Shown here piece after piece: positions 31,315-33,542 of a stretch of 33,542 nucleotides of DNA. The translations under genes were made by a program, and so were the position numbers. Under the pieces are notes generated by a model. That model was not told the origin of the DNA. It was given only the letters and a program-made list of their open reading frames with translations, and searched no databases. The DNA is taken from positions 1 to 33,542 of the forward strand of contig JAOTYD010000035.1 of the NCBI GenBank assembly GCA_029862005.1. Reading direction: 5' to 3'. The stretch's first letter is position 1. Every line of letters starts with the position of its first letter. The stretch comes from Gammaproteobacteria bacterium (GTDB lineage: Bacteria; Pseudomonadota; Gammaproteobacteria; GCA-001735895).

Positions 31315-32658
31315 TTAGAGATACCGGAAATAGACGTAAAAACTAGCGATACCGATACTCAGCAACATCATTGGAAAAGCCATCAGCATGAAGGGCAGGA
31401 ACCGGATGCGGTGACCCGCGCGCTCGGCGAAACCGGCCACGATAAGGTTGGCGCTTGCCCCGACGAGGGAGCCATTGCCTCCCAGGCATGCACCCAGCGC
31501 CAGCGACCACCACAGCGGCATGAGGGATTCGGCACCACCAAAAGGCGATGCCATGGATTTAATAACCGGGATCATGGTTGCCACGAACGGTATGTTATCG
31601 ACAACCGCAGAGGCGACTGCTGAAATCCAAAGAATGGCAAGCGCAGTTACGGTAAGGTCGCCGTCGGTGTAGTTGATGACGAGATTCGCAAGAATTCGCA
31701 ATACACCGGCCTCCTCGATCCCCTTGACCGCGATGAACAGGCCGATGAAGAAAAAAATGGTTATCCACTCGACGTTTCCGAAGGTCTTGTTTACTTCCTC
31801 TGACTGCTCCTCGGCATCGTTCTTCAAATTAGACAGGAGCAGCAACAGGGCTGCACCGAACATAGCGATCGTAGCAGGTTCAAGTCGAAGCGGGTGCGCC
31901 AGCACAAAACCCGAGATCACCAGCACAAGCACAAACATTGACTGCTTCAACAGTCTCACATCCGTTATCGCATCCTTTTCCTTGAATTTCATAATTCGCT
32001 CACGCGCGTCCGTGGTGGCTTGCATACTGCGCCCCCAGACCAGGTAAATAATTCCCATCGTGACAGCGAAGATAAAAGGAATGATGGGCGCGAGGTTGAG
32101 CAGAAAATCGTTGAACGACAGGCCAACGGCCGAGCCAATCATGATGTTAGGTGGATCACCGATCAGGGTAGCGGTGCCGCCAATATTCGACGCAAAAATC
32201 TCGGCAAATAGGAAAGGATACGGATTGATTTTGAGTTCATGGCAGATCAGGAGAGTAACCGGTGCAATCAACAGCACGGTTGTGACATTATCAAGCAGTG
32301 CGGAAAATATCGCTGTAACCAGCGAAAGCATGAACAATATACCCCAGGGGCTGGCGTTGACCTTCTTGGCCGACCAGACCGCAATAAACTGGAAGATACC
32401 GCTACCCCGGGTAATGGCGACGATTACCATCATTCCGGTCAGGAGCCCCAGTGTATTGAAATCGATACCCGAGATCGCGGTTTCCTGGTTCAGAACCCCG
32501 AGCGTTACCATCAGACCTGCACCTATCCCGGCTACGATCGCACGGTTAATTTTCTCGGAGACAATGAGTACGTAGGTTGCTACGAACAGTATCGATGAAA
32601 CCCAGAGCGGGTCCCAGCCGAAGATCACCTGGGCCGCAAGTTCACTTTCACCGTGCAT
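31315..32658 (-). CDS. ArsB/NhaD-type ion transporter (IT superfamily)
   Basis: The protein has 447 residues and about 11-12 membrane segments. Signatures of the ion-transporter superfamily: LLTGMMVIVAITRGSGIFQFIA, SALLDNVTTVLLIAPVT (the D-N-x-T-T half-site), AEIFASNIGGTATLIGDPPNIMIGSA, and the second half-site VASAVVDNIPFVATMIPVI with LGACLGGNGSLVGASANLIVAG. The D-N pairs and G-D-P-P-N are shared by NhaD Na+/H+ antiporters and ArsB arsenite carriers. No arsenic genes are nearby, and CBS neighbours fit a sodium or anion transporter regulated by energy state. The substrate is not provable from sequence. Confidence 0.9.
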   Translation of the reverse strand: MHGESELAAQVIFGWDPLWVSSILFVATYVLIVSEKINRAIVAGIGAGLMVTLGVLNQETAISGIDFNTLGLLTGMMVIVAITRGSGIFQFIAVWSAKKVNASPWGILFMLSLVTAIFSALLDNVTTVLLIAPVTLLICHELKINPYPFLFAEIFASNIGGTATLIGDPPNIMIGSAVGLSFNDFLLNLAPIIPFIFAVTMGIIYLVWGRSMQATTDARERIMKFKEKDAITDVRLLKQSMFVLVLVISGFVLAHPLRLEPATIAMFGAALLLLLSNLKNDAEEQSEEVNKTFGNVEWITIFFFIGLFIAVKGIEEAGVLRILANLVINYTDGDLTVTALAILWISAVASAVVDNIPFVATMIPVIKSMASPFGGAESLMPLWWSLALGACLGGNGSLVGASANLIVAGFAERAGHRIRFLPFMLMAFPMMLLSIGIASFYVYFRYL

Positions 32659-32714
32659 TGTTGACGCTTACGCAGCGACTTGTCGCATACTTTGCTGAGT
32701 ATTTTTTCTTTTGA

Positions 32715-33236
32715 TTACTCATCTTTCTCTGCGGATTCGTTCGCATCATTTTGGTTAATCAACCGTCCCATGATGATCCCTTCAAGAACATCCCAGGTAG
32801 ATACCATCCCAACGAGCTTTTTGCTTTTACCTTTGACGACAATAACCGGCAGGCTTGTATCTTTACTTTCATCGAGTAAAGCCAAAAGCTCTGGAAAAGC
32901 TGTTTCCGGTGAACAGAAAAGCAGTTTCTTTTCCTTTTCCAGGAAATTTTCTACCGGCTGGTCAGCAATCTTATGCCAGCGATCTCCCATCTGGACAACT
33001 TCGTCCGGTAGAAAGTGGAGATTAGAAATACTGTGCTCTCCAAGGTTCAATGCTGCCTTGGGCAGCAACAGGTGACTCAATCGTCGCAGGCCAAACAATC
33101 CAATAAATGCGCCTGATTCATCCACGACCGGGAGATTGCGCACGTGATGTTCATGCATGAGGGACATGGCATGGGCGACTGTATCTGACGGCTTTATCGT
33201 GAACAAACCGGATGTCATGATGCTTTCTGTGGTCAT
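32715..33236 (-). CDS. CBS-domain protein
   Basis: The protein has 173 residues from the ATG at 33234-33236 (MTTESIMTSGLFTIKPSD); a GTG at 33254 would add six. The first CBS motif is MTSGLFTIKPSDTVAHAMSLMHEHHVRNLPVVDESGAFIGLFGLRRL and the second, near 105-155, includes ALLDESKDTSLPVIVVKGKSKKLVGMVSTWDVLEG. It ends 56 bp before the transporter start and looks like the first gene of a CBS / transporter / CBS operon. It likely binds ATP/AMP as a heteromeric or paired sensor with the second CBS protein. Confidence 0.87.
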   Translation of the reverse strand: MTTESIMTSGLFTIKPSDTVAHAMSLMHEHHVRNLPVVDESGAFIGLFGLRRLSHLLLPKAALNLGEHSISNLHFLPDEVVQMGDRWHKIADQPVENFLEKEKKLLFCSPETAFPELLALLDESKDTSLPVIVVKGKSKKLVGMVSTWDVLEGIIMGRLINQNDANESAEKDE

Positions 33237-33542
33237 GTCACAAAACTCAATCACTTAGAAGGATTCGAAAAGATGATACATTGGCTTGTTCGGTGATAGC
33301 AATAAATAGCGAAATAGCGCAGATGCCTTAAAGCACGATCGTCATGACGTCGCGTCACCTCGCGAAGATGTGAATACAACAGTACTGGTCATATAACTTC
33401 AACGATCCGATTGGTTTAAACGCGGGAACCTGGGCTTGGAACAAAGGTGACAGTTAACTTAAATCATAAGGCGAGTCGTGCACGCAGATCACTTTATTTC
33501 GGGAATCGCTAGACCATAACTCATACAAAAGTGAGCGTCTCA

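Overview
The window reads as a chromosomal segment of a free-living, probably aquatic gammaproteobacterium. The main evidence is the gene order rhlB / trxA / rho, close matches in length and motifs to enterobacterial RhlB, thioredoxin, Rho and Cca, the folB-folK pair, and a Tat-exported high-potential iron-sulfur protein (HiPIP). HiPIPs are common in gammaproteobacteria with sulfur-oxidising, phototrophic or denitrifying electron chains. No rRNA, tRNA, CRISPR array or intact transposase gene was seen.

Layout. Bases 1-20,190 are gene-dense housekeeping DNA, often with overlapping stop and start codons. In order: rpmB (partial, -), folB-folK, hsp20 then an HtrA protease, two small hypothetical genes, a pteridine reductase-hisC pair (-), midA-uppP-vanZ-like (+), cca / NDUFA9-like / rhlB (-, coupled), trxA, rho, a family-6-type DNA glycosylase, a secreted gluzincin-like peptidase, a GFA protein with an aminotransferase (-), gloA with an SDR and a hypothetical gene, and a pair of small membrane proteins (-).

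From about 20.2 kb the character changes to an accessory region: larger intergenic gaps, single genes, and what looks by eye like more AT-rich DNA. It holds a frameshifted DUF2892 gene behind a palindromic operator, a two-subunit ThDP decarboxylase (ComDE-like), a DUF3303 protein, a TPR lipoprotein-like or secreted protein, a conserved hypothetical with a possible CYTH-like pattern, a SixA-like phosphatase, an extremely lysine-rich histone-H1/AlgP-like protein, an SDR that has lost its catalytic Tyr and Lys, a VIT1/CCC1 transporter, a methyltransferase, nadA, hip, and a CBS / NhaD-ArsB transporter / CBS cluster.

The most interesting unexplained structure is a family of at least seven diverged, dispersed intergenic repeats between 23.2 and 30.7 kb. 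One copy is split by a 218-bp MITE-like element with perfect terminal inverted repeats flanked by GGCC. Other points worth checking are two candidate RpoH (heat-shock) promoters before hsp20 and trxA, an unusual rho leader, and the CYTH-like / SixA / lysine-rich-protein neighbourhood, which might relate to polyphosphate. That last reading is inference only.
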